A DNA stretch of 64,000 bases, taken from contig LYSY01000011.1 of NCBI GenBank assembly GCA_001657395.1, positions 106,863 to 170,862 on the forward strand, given 5' to 3'. The notes beneath the pieces are model-generated. The model searched no databases. It was not told the DNA's origin and worked only from the letters and a program-made list of their open reading frames with translations. Origin of the DNA: Rhodospirillales bacterium BBD 1991-14. Lineage in GTDB: Bacteria > Pseudomonadota > Alphaproteobacteria > Kiloniellales > Kiloniellaceae. The translations under genes and the position numbers were made by a program. Position 1 is the stretch's first letter, and the number at the start of each line of letters is the position of its first letter. Shown here one piece after another: positions 1 through 8,339 of this stretch.

Positions 1-1
1 G

Positions 2-1054
2 GGACTCGCGGGCGCAGGGCTCGCCGGGGCCGGTGCCCTCGCCATGCCGACGGTCCTGCGTGCGCAGGACCGCTCGCTGAAAGTCGGCGTCTACGGCGGC
101 TACTTCAAGGATTCCTTCGACAAGCACATTTTCCCTGAGTTCACCAAGGCGACCGGCATCGCCGTGGAGTCGGTGGCGGAACCGACGGGCGAGGCCTGGC
201 TGGTCCAGTTGGAGCAGGCGGCCAAGGCCGGCCGCGCGCCCGCCGACGTCTCCATGATGTCCCAGGTCGCCATGCTCAAGGGCCAGGCGATCAATCTCTG
301 GACAGCGCTCGACCAGAAGCGCATGCCGAACAGCGAAAACCTGATCGGCGAGTTCATCAACAGCTATCCCGACGGCCGTGTGGCCGGCATCGGCGCGGTG
401 GCCTGGTACATCACCCTGGTGTCGAACACGGAGGCTTATCCCGACGCCCCGACCTCCTGGGCCGCGCTCTGGGACAGCGCCAACCAGGACAAGCTTGGAC
501 TCCTGGCCCTCGTCTCCAACTCCTTCCTGCTGGAGGTGACCGCCAAGACCTACATGGGCGGCACCGATGCCCTCGACAGCGAAGAGGGGCTGCTGAAGGC
601 CTTCGACAAGCTGGCAGAGGTGAAGCCCAACGTGCGCCTCTGGTACCGCGACGAGGCCCAGTTCGAACAGGCGCTCAAGTCCGGCGAGATCCCCATGGGC
701 CAGTACTATCACGACGTCACCGGGCTGGCGGCGGCGGACGGCCACCCCGTGCGCTCCACCTTCCCCAAGGAGGGCGGCATTCTCGACAGCGGCTGCTGGG
801 CGCTGTCGCGCGCCTCGAAAAAGTCGGACGAGGCGCACATCTTCATCGACTACATGAGCCAGCCGTCGATCCAGGCGACCATGTCCCGCAAGGTCGGCAC
901 GGCACCGACGGTGAAGCGCGACCTGCTCGACCTGACGGGCGACGAGTTCGCCTCGGTCTCCTCGGAGATCGCTCCGATCGTTCCGCGCTACGACCTTTAC
1001 CAGACCAAGTCCGACTGGCTTAATCAGAAGTGGACAGAGCTGATCGTCGGCTGA
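2..1054 (+). CDS. ABC transporter substrate-binding protein, PotD-like (5' truncated)
   Basis: Periplasmic binding protein of a polyamine/iron-type ABC importer. The frame is open to the left edge of the window: before the internal ATG at 44 it reads GLAGAGLAGAGALA followed by MPTVLRAQD, the hydrophobic core and cleavage region of an export signal, so the true start lies outside the window and the ATG at 44 is not the start. About 350 residues are visible and the C-terminus is complete. The fold belongs to the extracellular solute-binding family 1 or spermidine/putrescine type, inferred from size, the opening KVGVYGGYFKDSFDKHI and the following ATPase and two permeases. The ligand cannot be read from sequence. 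A hydrolase resembling 5-aminopentanamidase ends the operon, which favours an amine or amide. Confidence 0.85.
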   Translation, partial: GLAGAGLAGAGALAMPTVLRAQDRSLKVGVYGGYFKDSFDKHIFPEFTKATGIAVESVAEPTGEAWLVQLEQAAKAGRAPADVSMMSQVAMLKGQAINLWTALDQKRMPNSENLIGEFINSYPDGRVAGIGAVAWYITLVSNTEAYPDAPTSWAALWDSANQDKLGLLALVSNSFLLEVTAKTYMGGTDALDSEEGLLKAFDKLAEVKPNVRLWYRDEAQFEQALKSGEIPMGQYYHDVTGLAAADGHPVRSTFPKEGGILDSGCWALSRASKKSDEAHIFIDYMSQPSIQATMSRKVGTAPTVKRDLLDLTGDEFASVSSEIAPIVPRYDLYQTKSDWLNQKWTELIVG

Positions 1055-1088
1055 AGACCACGCCGGACGACACCGACAGGGCCTGAGC

Positions 1089-1113
1089 GCGCCGCCGCTT
1101 CCCGCGGCGGCGC
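1089..1113 (+). terminator. Hairpin between binding-protein and ATPase genes
   Basis: GCGCCGCCGC (1089-1098) and GCGGCGGCGC (1104-1113) form a perfect 10-bp stem with a 5-base loop, 35 bases after the binding-protein stop codon. No T tract follows, so it is more likely a 3' stabiliser or processing barrier than a full terminator. Confidence 0.5.
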
Positions 1114-1161
1114 CCTGCCCTGTCGCCACTCAGCGCTGTCGACACGCAACGCGGGGACGCC

Positions 1162-2199
1162 ATGTCGGGACTGGCCCTTGAGGGCATCGCAAAGCGCTTC
1201 GGCGCGCTAACGGCGGTCGACGATCTCTCGCTGACCGTGCCCCACGGCACCTTCGTCTGCCTGCTCGGCCCGTCCGGCTGCGGCAAGACGACCCTGCTGC
1301 GCATGATCGCAGGGCTGGAGGCGCCCAGCGCCGGACGTATCGTGCTGGACGGCGCGGAGATCACCGACCTGCCGACCCACAGGCGCGACTTCGGCATGGT
1401 CTTCCAGTCGCTGGCGCTGTTTCCGCACCTGAACGTCCGCGACAACATCGCCTATGCGCTGCGCATTCGCGGCGTTCCCAAGGCCGAGCAGGAGGCGCGG
1501 GTCGCCGAGCTGCTCGACCTCGTGCATCTGCCGGACTTCGGCAGCCGTCCCGTCGGCAAGCTTTCCGGCGGACAGAAGCAGCGGGTGGCGATCGCGCGGG
1601 CGCTCGCGGTCTCGCCGCGGCTGTTCCTGCTCGACGAACCGCTCTCCGCCCTGGACGCCAAGCTGCGCGAAGCCATGCAGGTGGAACTGCGCCAGTTGCA
1701 GCAGAAACTGGGCATCACCACCATCGTCGTCACCCACGACCAGCGCGAGGCCATGACCATGGCCGACCTGGTGGTGGTCATGGGTGAGGGGCGTATCCGC
1801 CAGGCGGCGGCGCCGGTGGAGATCTACCGCCGGCCGGCCGATGCCTTCGTCGCCGACTTCATCGGCTCCACCAACCTGCTCGACGTTGCCGCCAACGGCA
1901 GCGGCCACGCGGTTGTTGACGGCGTCCCCCTGCCCGGAGTCGCCCTGCCTGCGGGCCTGCAGCGGGCGCGTCTTTCCATACGGCCTGAAGACGTGCGCCT
2001 CACCGCCCCGGCGGACGCGCCGCTGACCGGGCGGGTGACCTTCCTGCGCGACCTCGGCGGCACCGTGGAGACCTTCGTCGCGGTGGCGGGCACCACCGTC
2101 ATTGCCGTCTCCACGCCGCGCGAGCGCCCCCAGGTCGCCGCCGGCGATGCCATCGGCATTCTGCTTCCGCCCGAGGCCTGCGTGGTGCTGCCGCAATGA
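1162..2199 (+). CDS. ABC transporter ATP-binding protein, PotA type
   Basis: Cytoplasmic ATPase that drives the importer encoded around it. At 345 residues it has the normal length for the PotA/FbpC group. Visible motifs are Walker A GPSGCGKTT near residue 36, the Q-loop in VFQSLALFP, the signature LSGGQKQR, Walker B LFLLDEP and the switch histidine in VVTHDQREA. From about residue 240 comes a TOBE-type C-terminal domain, which in this family contacts regulators or stabilises the dimer. Its last four bases overlap the first permease gene (ATGA at 2196-2199), so it is translationally coupled. A 107-base gap with a hairpin separates it from the binding protein. Confidence 0.93.
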   Translation: MSGLALEGIAKRFGALTAVDDLSLTVPHGTFVCLLGPSGCGKTTLLRMIAGLEAPSAGRIVLDGAEITDLPTHRRDFGMVFQSLALFPHLNVRDNIAYALRIRGVPKAEQEARVAELLDLVHLPDFGSRPVGKLSGGQKQRVAIARALAVSPRLFLLDEPLSALDAKLREAMQVELRQLQQKLGITTIVVTHDQREAMTMADLVVVMGEGRIRQAAAPVEIYRRPADAFVADFIGSTNLLDVAANGSGHAVVDGVPLPGVALPAGLQRARLSIRPEDVRLTAPADAPLTGRVTFLRDLGGTVETFVAVAGTTVIAVSTPRERPQVAAGDAIGILLPPEACVVLPQ

Positions 2200-3050
2200 G
2201 GCGGGAGCGGGCCAGGACCCTCTCCGACCATCTACCTCTGGCCTTTCCGGCGGCCATGCTGGTGATCTTCTTCGTCGTGCCCTTCGGCATCATGATCGCC
2301 GTCAGCTTCTTTCGGCGCCAGCAGGGCGGCTTCTATACCGTCGACTTCGTGCTCGCGAACTACGAGCGGTTTCTGACGCCCTTCTTCGGCAGCGTGCTCG
2401 GCTTCTCCCTGTTCCTGGCCGCGGCGGTGGCCGTCTGCTGCGTGGCGCTGTCCTTTCCCTTCACCAGCTTCCTCGCCGGACGCAGCCGCCGGGTGCAGGT
2501 CTATTGGCTGGTCGGGCTGCTGGCCATTCTCTCCCTCTCAGAGGTGATCATCGGCTTTGCCTGGTCGACCCTGTTCTCGCGCACCGCCGGGGTCAGCAAC
2601 CTGCTGGTCGCCCTCGGCCTGATGGACGAACCCAGGGCCCTGCTGCCGGGCTTCGGCGCTGTGCTGACGGGGATGGTCTACCAGGCCCTGCCCTACACCA
2701 TCCTGCTGCTCTATCCCTCCTTCATGCGCCTCGACCCGACGCTGCTGGAGGCCGCCCGCACCCTCGGCGCCTCGCCCCTGCGCGGCTTCGTCACCGTGGT
2801 CGTTCCGGCGCTGCGCAACACCATCGTCACCACCCTCATCATGGTCTTCGTCTTCGCGCTCGGCTCCTACCTGCTGCCGCAGATCCTCGGGCGGCCGCAG
2901 CACTGGACGCTTTCGGTGCTGATCACCGACCAGGCGATCTACCAGTCCAACATGCCTTTCGCCGCGGCCATGGCGGTCTTCCTGGTGCTGATTTCGCTGG
3001 CGCTGGTGGGACTGACGCTGCTGGTGGGCGGCCGGCGGGAGACGGCATGA
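2196..3050 (+). CDS. ABC transporter permease, PotB type
   Basis: First inner-membrane permease of the polyamine-type importer, 284 residues with about six predicted membrane segments. The EAA loop that docks on the ATPase is visible as EAARTLGASPLRGFVTVVVP around residues 186-205. The ATG overlaps the ATPase stop (ATGA), and its own stop overlaps the next permease start in the same way, so the stoichiometry of the complex is set by coupled translation. The start is fixed by that overlap; upstream in-frame sequence would lie inside the ATPase gene. Confidence 0.92.
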   Translation: MRRERARTLSDHLPLAFPAAMLVIFFVVPFGIMIAVSFFRRQQGGFYTVDFVLANYERFLTPFFGSVLGFSLFLAAAVAVCCVALSFPFTSFLAGRSRRVQVYWLVGLLAILSLSEVIIGFAWSTLFSRTAGVSNLLVALGLMDEPRALLPGFGAVLTGMVYQALPYTILLLYPSFMRLDPTLLEAARTLGASPLRGFVTVVVPALRNTIVTTLIMVFVFALGSYLLPQILGRPQHWTLSVLITDQAIYQSNMPFAAAMAVFLVLISLALVGLTLLVGGRRETA

Positions 3051-3853
3051 CGACCGCAAGCTGGCTGCGCCGCGGCTACATGGCCCTCATCGCGCTCTTC
3101 CTGGCCGCGCCCCTCGCCGTGGTGGCCGGGGTCTCGGTGAACGAGAAGCGGACGCTGCTGTTCCCGCCCGAAGGCTTCTCCCTCGCCTGGTACGCCGACA
3201 TCTTCGTCGAGCCGGAGTGGCGCAGCGCCCTCCTCGCCTCCCTCGGCCTCGCCGCCCTCTCGGCCGCCCTGGCGGTGCTCATCGCCCTGCCGCTGAGTTG
3301 GTTCTTCTGGCGCCGTGTCGCGCCCTGGGCCCGGATCTTCCAGTTCCTGGGCGTCGCCCCTTTCATGCTGCCGCCGGTGATCACCGCGCTCGGCTTTCTC
3401 TCCTTCTGGGCGACCGGCGGCTTCTACGGCGCACCCTGGACGGCGGTCATCAGCCACGCCATCTTTTTCGTGACCCTGCCGCTGGTCACCCTCTCCCTCG
3501 GCTTCGCCTCCATCGACCGTTCCCTGGTCGAGGCGGCGGCCACCATGGGGGCTGACGACCGCAGGATCTTCCGCACCGTCGTCGTGCCGCTGATCACGCC
3601 CTACATGATCTCCGGCTTCGCCTTTGCCTTCGTGCTGTCGCTGAACGAGTACATCGTCGCCTACATGACCGTCGGCTTCACGATGGAAACCCTGCCGATC
3701 AAGATCTTCAACGCCCTGCGATACGGCTACACGCCGACCATGGCCTCCGTCTCCATCTTCTTCGTCGCCATCGCCGCCCTGGTGGTCGGGCTCATTGCAC
3801 GCTACGGCGACCTGCCCAGGCTGCTGGGCGCCTGGACCGGCGAGGAGCGGTGA
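3047..3853 (+). CDS. ABC transporter permease, PotC type
   Basis: Second permease, 268 residues. The ATG at 3047 overlaps the TGA of the first permease (3048-3050). The reading frame is open far upstream, but that stretch lies inside the ATPase and first permease and has no protein-like character, so it is excluded. The protein opens with a hydrophobic helix (MALIALFLAAPLAVVAG) and contains the EAA-type loop EAAATMGADDRRIFRTVVVP near residue 163. A LNEYIVAYM segment resembles the PotC/YnfC group. It forms the membrane channel with the preceding permease. Confidence 0.92.
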   Translation: MTTASWLRRGYMALIALFLAAPLAVVAGVSVNEKRTLLFPPEGFSLAWYADIFVEPEWRSALLASLGLAALSAALAVLIALPLSWFFWRRVAPWARIFQFLGVAPFMLPPVITALGFLSFWATGGFYGAPWTAVISHAIFFVTLPLVTLSLGFASIDRSLVEAAATMGADDRRIFRTVVVPLITPYMISGFAFAFVLSLNEYIVAYMTVGFTMETLPIKIFNALRYGYTPTMASVSIFFVAIAALVVGLIARYGDLPRLLGAWTGEER

Positions 3854-4629
3854 TGCGCATCGCCGCCCTGCAGATGAAGGCCGCGGCAGGCGATGTCGCA
3901 GCGAACCTCGCGCGCATCGACAGGGCTGCCCGCGAGGCGGCAGCGGGCGGCGCGCGATTGTTGGTCGCCCCGGAACTGGCCACCACCGGCTATGGCGCCG
4001 GTGAGGCCATCCGGGACCTGGCGGAGCCGCTGGACGGGCCGCAGGTCACGCACCTGGCCGCAATCTCCCAAGCACATGGCCTTGCGCTCGTCGCCGGCTT
4101 TGCCGAACGCGACGGCCCCCAGGTCTTCAACAGCCTCACCCTGGTCGACGGCGCTGCGGCGCCCCTCGCCTACCGCAAGATGCAGCTCTATGGGGACTAC
4201 GAACGGGCGCTCTTCTCCCCCGGACCGCTTCAGACCACGCTCTGCAGGCTGGGCGGCCTAACCTTCGGCTTTCTGATCTGCTACGACGTTGAGTTCCCGG
4301 AGGCGGTGCGGGCGCTGGCCCGGGCCGGCGCCGAGGCCGTGCTGGTGCCCACGGCCCTGCCGAAGGGCCCCTTCGCGGACTTTATCGCAACGTCGATCGT
4401 CCCGGTGCGCGCTTTCGAGAACCAGCTCTTCATCGCCTACGCCAACCATGCCGGGCAGGACGACGCCTTCACCTATGCAGGTCTGTCGCGCATTGTCGGA
4501 CCGGACGGTTCCGCCCTCGCCGCCGCCGGCCCGAATGAAGACTGTGTGATCTTCGCCGACATCGACCCGGACGCCTTCGCAGAGAGCCGGGCCGCCAATA
4601 CCTATCTCACCGATCTGCGCAAGGACTGA
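3853..4629 (+). CDS. Carbon-nitrogen hydrolase, 5-aminopentanamidase (DavA)-like
   Basis: Cytoplasmic nitrilase-superfamily amidase of 258 residues. The Glu-Lys-Cys triad is visible: APELATTGY (Glu), YRKMQLYGD (Lys) and LICYDVEFPEA (Cys). Length, the GFAERDGPQVFNS region and the ending TYLTDLRKD closely resemble Pseudomonas DavA, which hydrolyses 5-aminopentanamide to 5-aminovalerate in lysine and cadaverine breakdown; N-carbamoylputrescine or omega-amide hydrolysis are alternatives. It is the last gene of the polyamine-type ABC operon, and its ATG overlaps the permease TGA (TGATG at 3851-3855); a GTG one codon earlier is also possible. The context suggests that the imported compound, or its first product, is the amidase substrate (inference). 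Confidence 0.82.
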   Translation: MRIAALQMKAAAGDVAANLARIDRAAREAAAGGARLLVAPELATTGYGAGEAIRDLAEPLDGPQVTHLAAISQAHGLALVAGFAERDGPQVFNSLTLVDGAAAPLAYRKMQLYGDYERALFSPGPLQTTLCRLGGLTFGFLICYDVEFPEAVRALARAGAEAVLVPTALPKGPFADFIATSIVPVRAFENQLFIAYANHAGQDDAFTYAGLSRIVGPDGSALAAAGPNEDCVIFADIDPDAFAESRAANTYLTDLRKD

Positions 4630-4657
4630 GCGTCAGAGCCGTTGGTTCGGTGCTGCG

Positions 4658-5329
4658 TCACTCAACGAGGTTCGCCCGGAACTTGGTGAGCCCCGGAAAG
4701 GCGTGGTCGAAGTAGGCGGCGTGAAAGGTGGCATAGGGCTCGAAGTGCTTCTCGTAGAGAGCCTTTGCCGCATCGTTTCCATGGATCACCATGATCCCGA
4801 GGTTGGCCGCACCCCTCGCCCGCGCCCTGTCGAAGGCGGCCAGCATCAAGGCGTCACCGAGGCCCCGGCCACGAAACGCCGGTGCGACCGCGACGGACTC
4901 GACGATCAACTCCGCCTGCGGCTTCAAAAAATCCGCCCCACCGCTCCAGATCCCCTGGTAGGCCGCGCCGAACGCGGCGGCCGTCTCCGCCGTCCACGAC
5001 AGCGCAGCGGCGACCCCATCCAGCCTGTCGAGGTTCAACGGCCCCAGCGCTGCGTGTTCATCCGGTGCGAAGACCGCGCAAGCCGCAGCCGGAGCGCCCT
5101 CTACATCCAAGATGATGAAGTCCTCGACGGCGCCCCAACTGGATGCCCCTTCGCGCAACACCGCTTCGAGAAACGCCACCGTGTCCGTACCGCTCTCCTT
5201 CAGAAGATCGTCCCAGAACGAACGGCCAAAGGGCGGAAGCGACGCTTCGAACGCCGTGCGTGCCAAAAAGGGCACATCGGCCGCGGTGGCGGCACGGACC
5301 GAAGGGGATGAATGCCGTCGCGCAGTCAT
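4658..5329 (-). CDS. GNAT family N-acetyltransferase
   Basis: Acetyl-CoA-dependent N-acetyltransferase of unknown substrate, 223 residues. The acetyl-CoA-binding motif A is visible as VAVAPAFRGRGLGDALM, followed by a typical ALYEKHFE ending of the fold. The frame is open 18 codons further upstream, but the ATG at 5329 is preceded by AAAGGAAGG at good spacing and is followed by the usual RAATAADVPFLART opening of the domain, so I chose it. It is transcribed alone, converging with the hydrolase gene 28 bases away. Confidence 0.85.
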   Translation of the reverse strand: MTARRHSSPSVRAATAADVPFLARTAFEASLPPFGRSFWDDLLKESGTDTVAFLEAVLREGASSWGAVEDFIILDVEGAPAAACAVFAPDEHAALGPLNLDRLDGVAAALSWTAETAAAFGAAYQGIWSGGADFLKPQAELIVESVAVAPAFRGRGLGDALMLAAFDRARARGAANLGIMVIHGNDAAKALYEKHFEPYATFHAAYFDHAFPGLTKFRANLVE

Positions 5330-5466
5330 GACGCCTTCCTTTACATACAGATTGCATGTGAGGACCGAAGCACGGCGGTTCAAACAAGCTAAGACCGCCC
5401 TGTGTCAGCTGCCGAGCGGCCTTCGCAGCTCCTGAATCAGGCGCACCTTCGCCCGAAGCAAAGTCC

Positions 5467-8151
5467 CTAGCGCCCCACCGCGCCGATGGCGTGGCCGCTG
5501 AGCGCGGCCTGCGCGGCGGCGAGGCGGGCGATGGGCACGCGGTAGGGCGAGCAGGAGACATAGTCCAGCGGCACCGTCTGGCAGAAGGCGATGGAGGCGG
5601 GATCGCCGCCGTGTTCGCCGCAGATGCCGAGCTTGATGTCCGGCCGGGTCCCCCGCCCGCGCTCGGCAGCGATCAGCATCAACTCGCCCACACCCTCGGG
5701 GTCCAGCGAGATGAAGGGGTCCTGCTCGATCAACTCGCGTTGCTCGTAGGCGCCGAGGAAATTGCCGGCGTCGTCGCGCGACAGGCCGTAGGCGGTCTGG
5801 GTCAGATCGTTGGTGCCGAAGGAGAAGAACTCCGCCCCCTCGGCGATCTGGCCGGCCCGCAGGCAGGCCCGCGGCAATTCGATCATGGTACCGACGAGGT
5901 AGCCGATCTCCACCCCCTGGGCATTCCGCACCGCTTCGGCCACCTTGTCCACCAGCGCCCGCAGCACGGTGAATTCCTGCTCGATGGAGACCAGCGGGAT
6001 CATCACCTCCGGCACCACGGTCTTGCCGGTCTCCTTCGCGACCGCGGCCACAGCCTCGAAGATGGCGCGGGCCTGCATCTCGTAGATCTCAGGATAGGTG
6101 ATGCCCAAGCGGCAGCCGCGATGCCCCAGCATAGGGTTGGTCTCGACCAGCTTCAGGGAGCGCGCGCGCACCTGCTCCTCCGAGAGGCCGGAGGCCTTGG
6201 CGACCTCGGCGACCGCCGCATCTTCGTGCGGCAGGAACTCGTGCAGCGGCGGGTCCAGCAGGCGGATGGTGACCGGCCGGTCGCCCATTTCCTTGAAGAG
6301 GGCAATGAAATCGTCGCGCTGGAAGGGCAGCAGCTTCTCCAGCGCCTGGCGGCGCTTCTCGCCCGTGTCCGCCAGGATCATCTCGCGCATGGCGACGATG
6401 CGCTGGGCATCGAAGAACATGTGCTCGGTCCGGCAGAGACCGATGCCCTCGCAGCCGAAGGCCACGGCGATCTTGGCTTCCTGCGGGGTGTCGCAGTTCA
6501 CCCGCACGCCCATGCTGCGGTGCTGGTCGGCCCAGCCCATGACGGTGGCGAAATCGCCGGAAAGCTCCGGCTGCACGGTGGGCACCGCGCCCTGCATGAC
6601 CTCGCCGGTCGAGCCGTCGAGGGTGATCAGATCGCCTTCGCGCAGTTCCAGATCGCGCACCCGCATGACGCCGCTCTTGCGGTCGATGCGCAGCTCGCCG
6701 GCACCGGCGACGCAGGCCCGGCCCATGCCGCGCGCCACCACCGCGGCATGGCTGGTCATGCCGCCGCGGGTGGTGAGGATGCCGACGGCCGCGTGCATGC
6801 CGTGAATGTCTTCCGGCGACGTCTCGGTGCGGCAGAGAATGACCGTCTCCCCCGCCCCGGCCTGGGCCTCCGCCTCGTCTGCGGTAAAGACGATCTTGCC
6901 GGACGCCGCCCCCGGCGAAGCCGGCAGTCCGCGGGCGATGACCTTGCGCTCGGCCTCGGGATCCAGGGTCGGATGCAGCAGCTGGTCCAGGCTCGACGGA
7001 TCGATGCGCAGCAGCGCCTCCTTCTCGTCGATCAGGCCCTCGGCCACCATCTCGGCGGCGATCTTCAGGGCCGCGGAGGCGGTGCGCTTGCCGGTGCGGG
7101 TCTGCAGCATGTAGAGCGTGCCGCGCTGCACCGTGAACTCGATGTCCTGCATGTCCTTGTAATGCTTCTCAAGGGTCAGACGGACGTCGTTCAACTGGCC
7201 GAAGACCTCCGGCATCACCTCTTCCATAGCCGGCAGCTTGGAGCCGTTCATCTTCTTGCCGTGGAGCGTGAGGTTCTGCGGTGTGCGGATGCCGGCCACC
7301 ACGTCCTCGCCCTGGGCATTCACCAGGTACTCGCCATAGAAGGTGTTGTCGCCGGTGGCGGGATTGCGCGTAAAGGCGACCCCCGTGGCGCAGTCGTCAC
7401 CCATGTTGCCGAAGACCATGGCCTGCAGGTTCACCGCCGTGCCCCAGCCCGCGGGGATGTCATGCAGACGGCGATAGGTGATGGCGCGCTGGTTCATCCA
7501 GGATCCGAAGACGGCGCCCACCGCCGCCCAGGCCTGGTCGCCGGGCGACTGGGGAAAGGGCTCGCCGGTCTCGGCCAGGACCTTGGCCTTGTAGTCCTCG
7601 ATCACCTGGGCCCAGTCCTCGGCGGTCAGCTCGGTATCGAGCATGTAGCCGTGGTCTTCCTTGGCAAGTTCCAGGATTTCCTCGAAATGGTGGTGATCGA
7701 CCCCCAGCACCACGTCGCCGAACATCTGGATGAAGCGGCGGTAGCTGTCGTAGGCGAAGCGCCGGTCCCCGGCATTGCGGGCCAGACCCTCCACGGTCTC
7801 GTCGTTGAGGCCCAGGTTGAGCACGGTGTCCATCATGCCGGGCATGGAAGCCCGCGCGCCCGAGCGCACGGAAAGCAGCAGCGGGTTCTCCGGATCCCCG
7901 AACCTGGCACCGACGAGCTCCTCGATCTTCGTCAGCGCCGCGGTCATCTGGTCTCTCAGATCTTCGGGGTACTTGCGGTCGTGATCGTAGAAGTAGGTGC
8001 AGACCTCGGTGGTGATGGTGAAGCCGGGCGGTACCGGCAGACCGATGGCCGACATCTCCGCCAGATTGGCACCCTTGCCACCCAGGAGTTCCTTCATCTC
8101 GGCCCGGCCGTCGGCCGCCCCGCCGCCGAAGCTGTACACCCAAGTCGTCAT
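5467..8151 (-). CDS. ppdK: Pyruvate, phosphate dikinase
   Basis: Cytoplasmic enzyme interconverting pyruvate + ATP + Pi with phosphoenolpyruvate + AMP + PPi, linking glycolysis and gluconeogenesis. From the ATG at 8151 it is 894 residues, the usual family length. The N-terminal ATP-binding domain begins WVYSFGGG and has GGKGANLAEM. The central phosphohistidine domain shows TRGGMTSHAAVVARGMG with the catalytic His. The C-terminal PEP-binding TIM barrel carries FGTNDLTQ and GICGEHGGDP with the catalytic Cys. The frame stays open 27 codons upstream, but that part overlaps an intergenic palindrome and is not family-like; AGCAGG precedes the 8151 ATG. It follows glyQ-glyS in the same orientation. 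Confidence 0.97.
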   Translation of the reverse strand: MTTWVYSFGGGAADGRAEMKELLGGKGANLAEMSAIGLPVPPGFTITTEVCTYFYDHDRKYPEDLRDQMTAALTKIEELVGARFGDPENPLLLSVRSGARASMPGMMDTVLNLGLNDETVEGLARNAGDRRFAYDSYRRFIQMFGDVVLGVDHHHFEEILELAKEDHGYMLDTELTAEDWAQVIEDYKAKVLAETGEPFPQSPGDQAWAAVGAVFGSWMNQRAITYRRLHDIPAGWGTAVNLQAMVFGNMGDDCATGVAFTRNPATGDNTFYGEYLVNAQGEDVVAGIRTPQNLTLHGKKMNGSKLPAMEEVMPEVFGQLNDVRLTLEKHYKDMQDIEFTVQRGTLYMLQTRTGKRTASAALKIAAEMVAEGLIDEKEALLRIDPSSLDQLLHPTLDPEAERKVIARGLPASPGAASGKIVFTADEAEAQAGAGETVILCRTETSPEDIHGMHAAVGILTTRGGMTSHAAVVARGMGRACVAGAGELRIDRKSGVMRVRDLELREGDLITLDGSTGEVMQGAVPTVQPELSGDFATVMGWADQHRSMGVRVNCDTPQEAKIAVAFGCEGIGLCRTEHMFFDAQRIVAMREMILADTGEKRRQALEKLLPFQRDDFIALFKEMGDRPVTIRLLDPPLHEFLPHEDAAVAEVAKASGLSEEQVRARSLKLVETNPMLGHRGCRLGITYPEIYEMQARAIFEAVAAVAKETGKTVVPEVMIPLVSIEQEFTVLRALVDKVAEAVRNAQGVEIGYLVGTMIELPRACLRAGQIAEGAEFFSFGTNDLTQTAYGLSRDDAGNFLGAYEQRELIEQDPFISLDPEGVGELMLIAAERGRGTRPDIKLGICGEHGGDPASIAFCQTVPLDYVSCSPYRVPIARLAAAQAALSGHAIGAVGR

Positions 8152-8209
8152 CGCCTGCTTCTCATCCTTATGAATGATTGCCCCGGTTTCTCTCAGAGCC
8201 TCCGCTGTC

Positions 8210-8288
8210 ATGCTCGGGCTTGACCCGAGCATCCATGTCGATGCCCAGCGCGGGCGGCGCTATGGACCCTCGGGTGAAGCCCGAGGGT
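8210..8288. repeat. Pair of intergenic palindromes (REP/BIME-like)
   Basis: Two hairpins lie 33 bases apart between glyS and ppdK: ATGCTCGGG / CCCGAGCAT around CTTGA (8210-8232) and ACCCTCGGG / CCCGAGGGT around TGAAG (8266-8288). The core 'CTCGGG-cttga-CCCGAG' resembles dispersed palindromic repeats that are common between genes in alphaproteobacteria. They could fold in the 3' end of the glyQS transcript or block exonucleases. Confidence 0.65.
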
Positions 8289-8339
8289 GACACGAAGGCG
8301 GTTCTGAAGCTGCCCAAGTCTCTACACCTCAGGAGATCC

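Noticed and set aside
2102..3046. N-terminal extension of the second permease
   Set aside because: The frame is open but lies inside the ATPase and first permease genes; the ATGA overlap at 3047 gives the start.
5491..8223. 910-codon open frame antisense to ppdK
   Set aside because: High-GC codon bias leaves the opposite frame open; the translation is Arg/Gly/His-rich and has no domain, while the minus strand encodes full PpdK.
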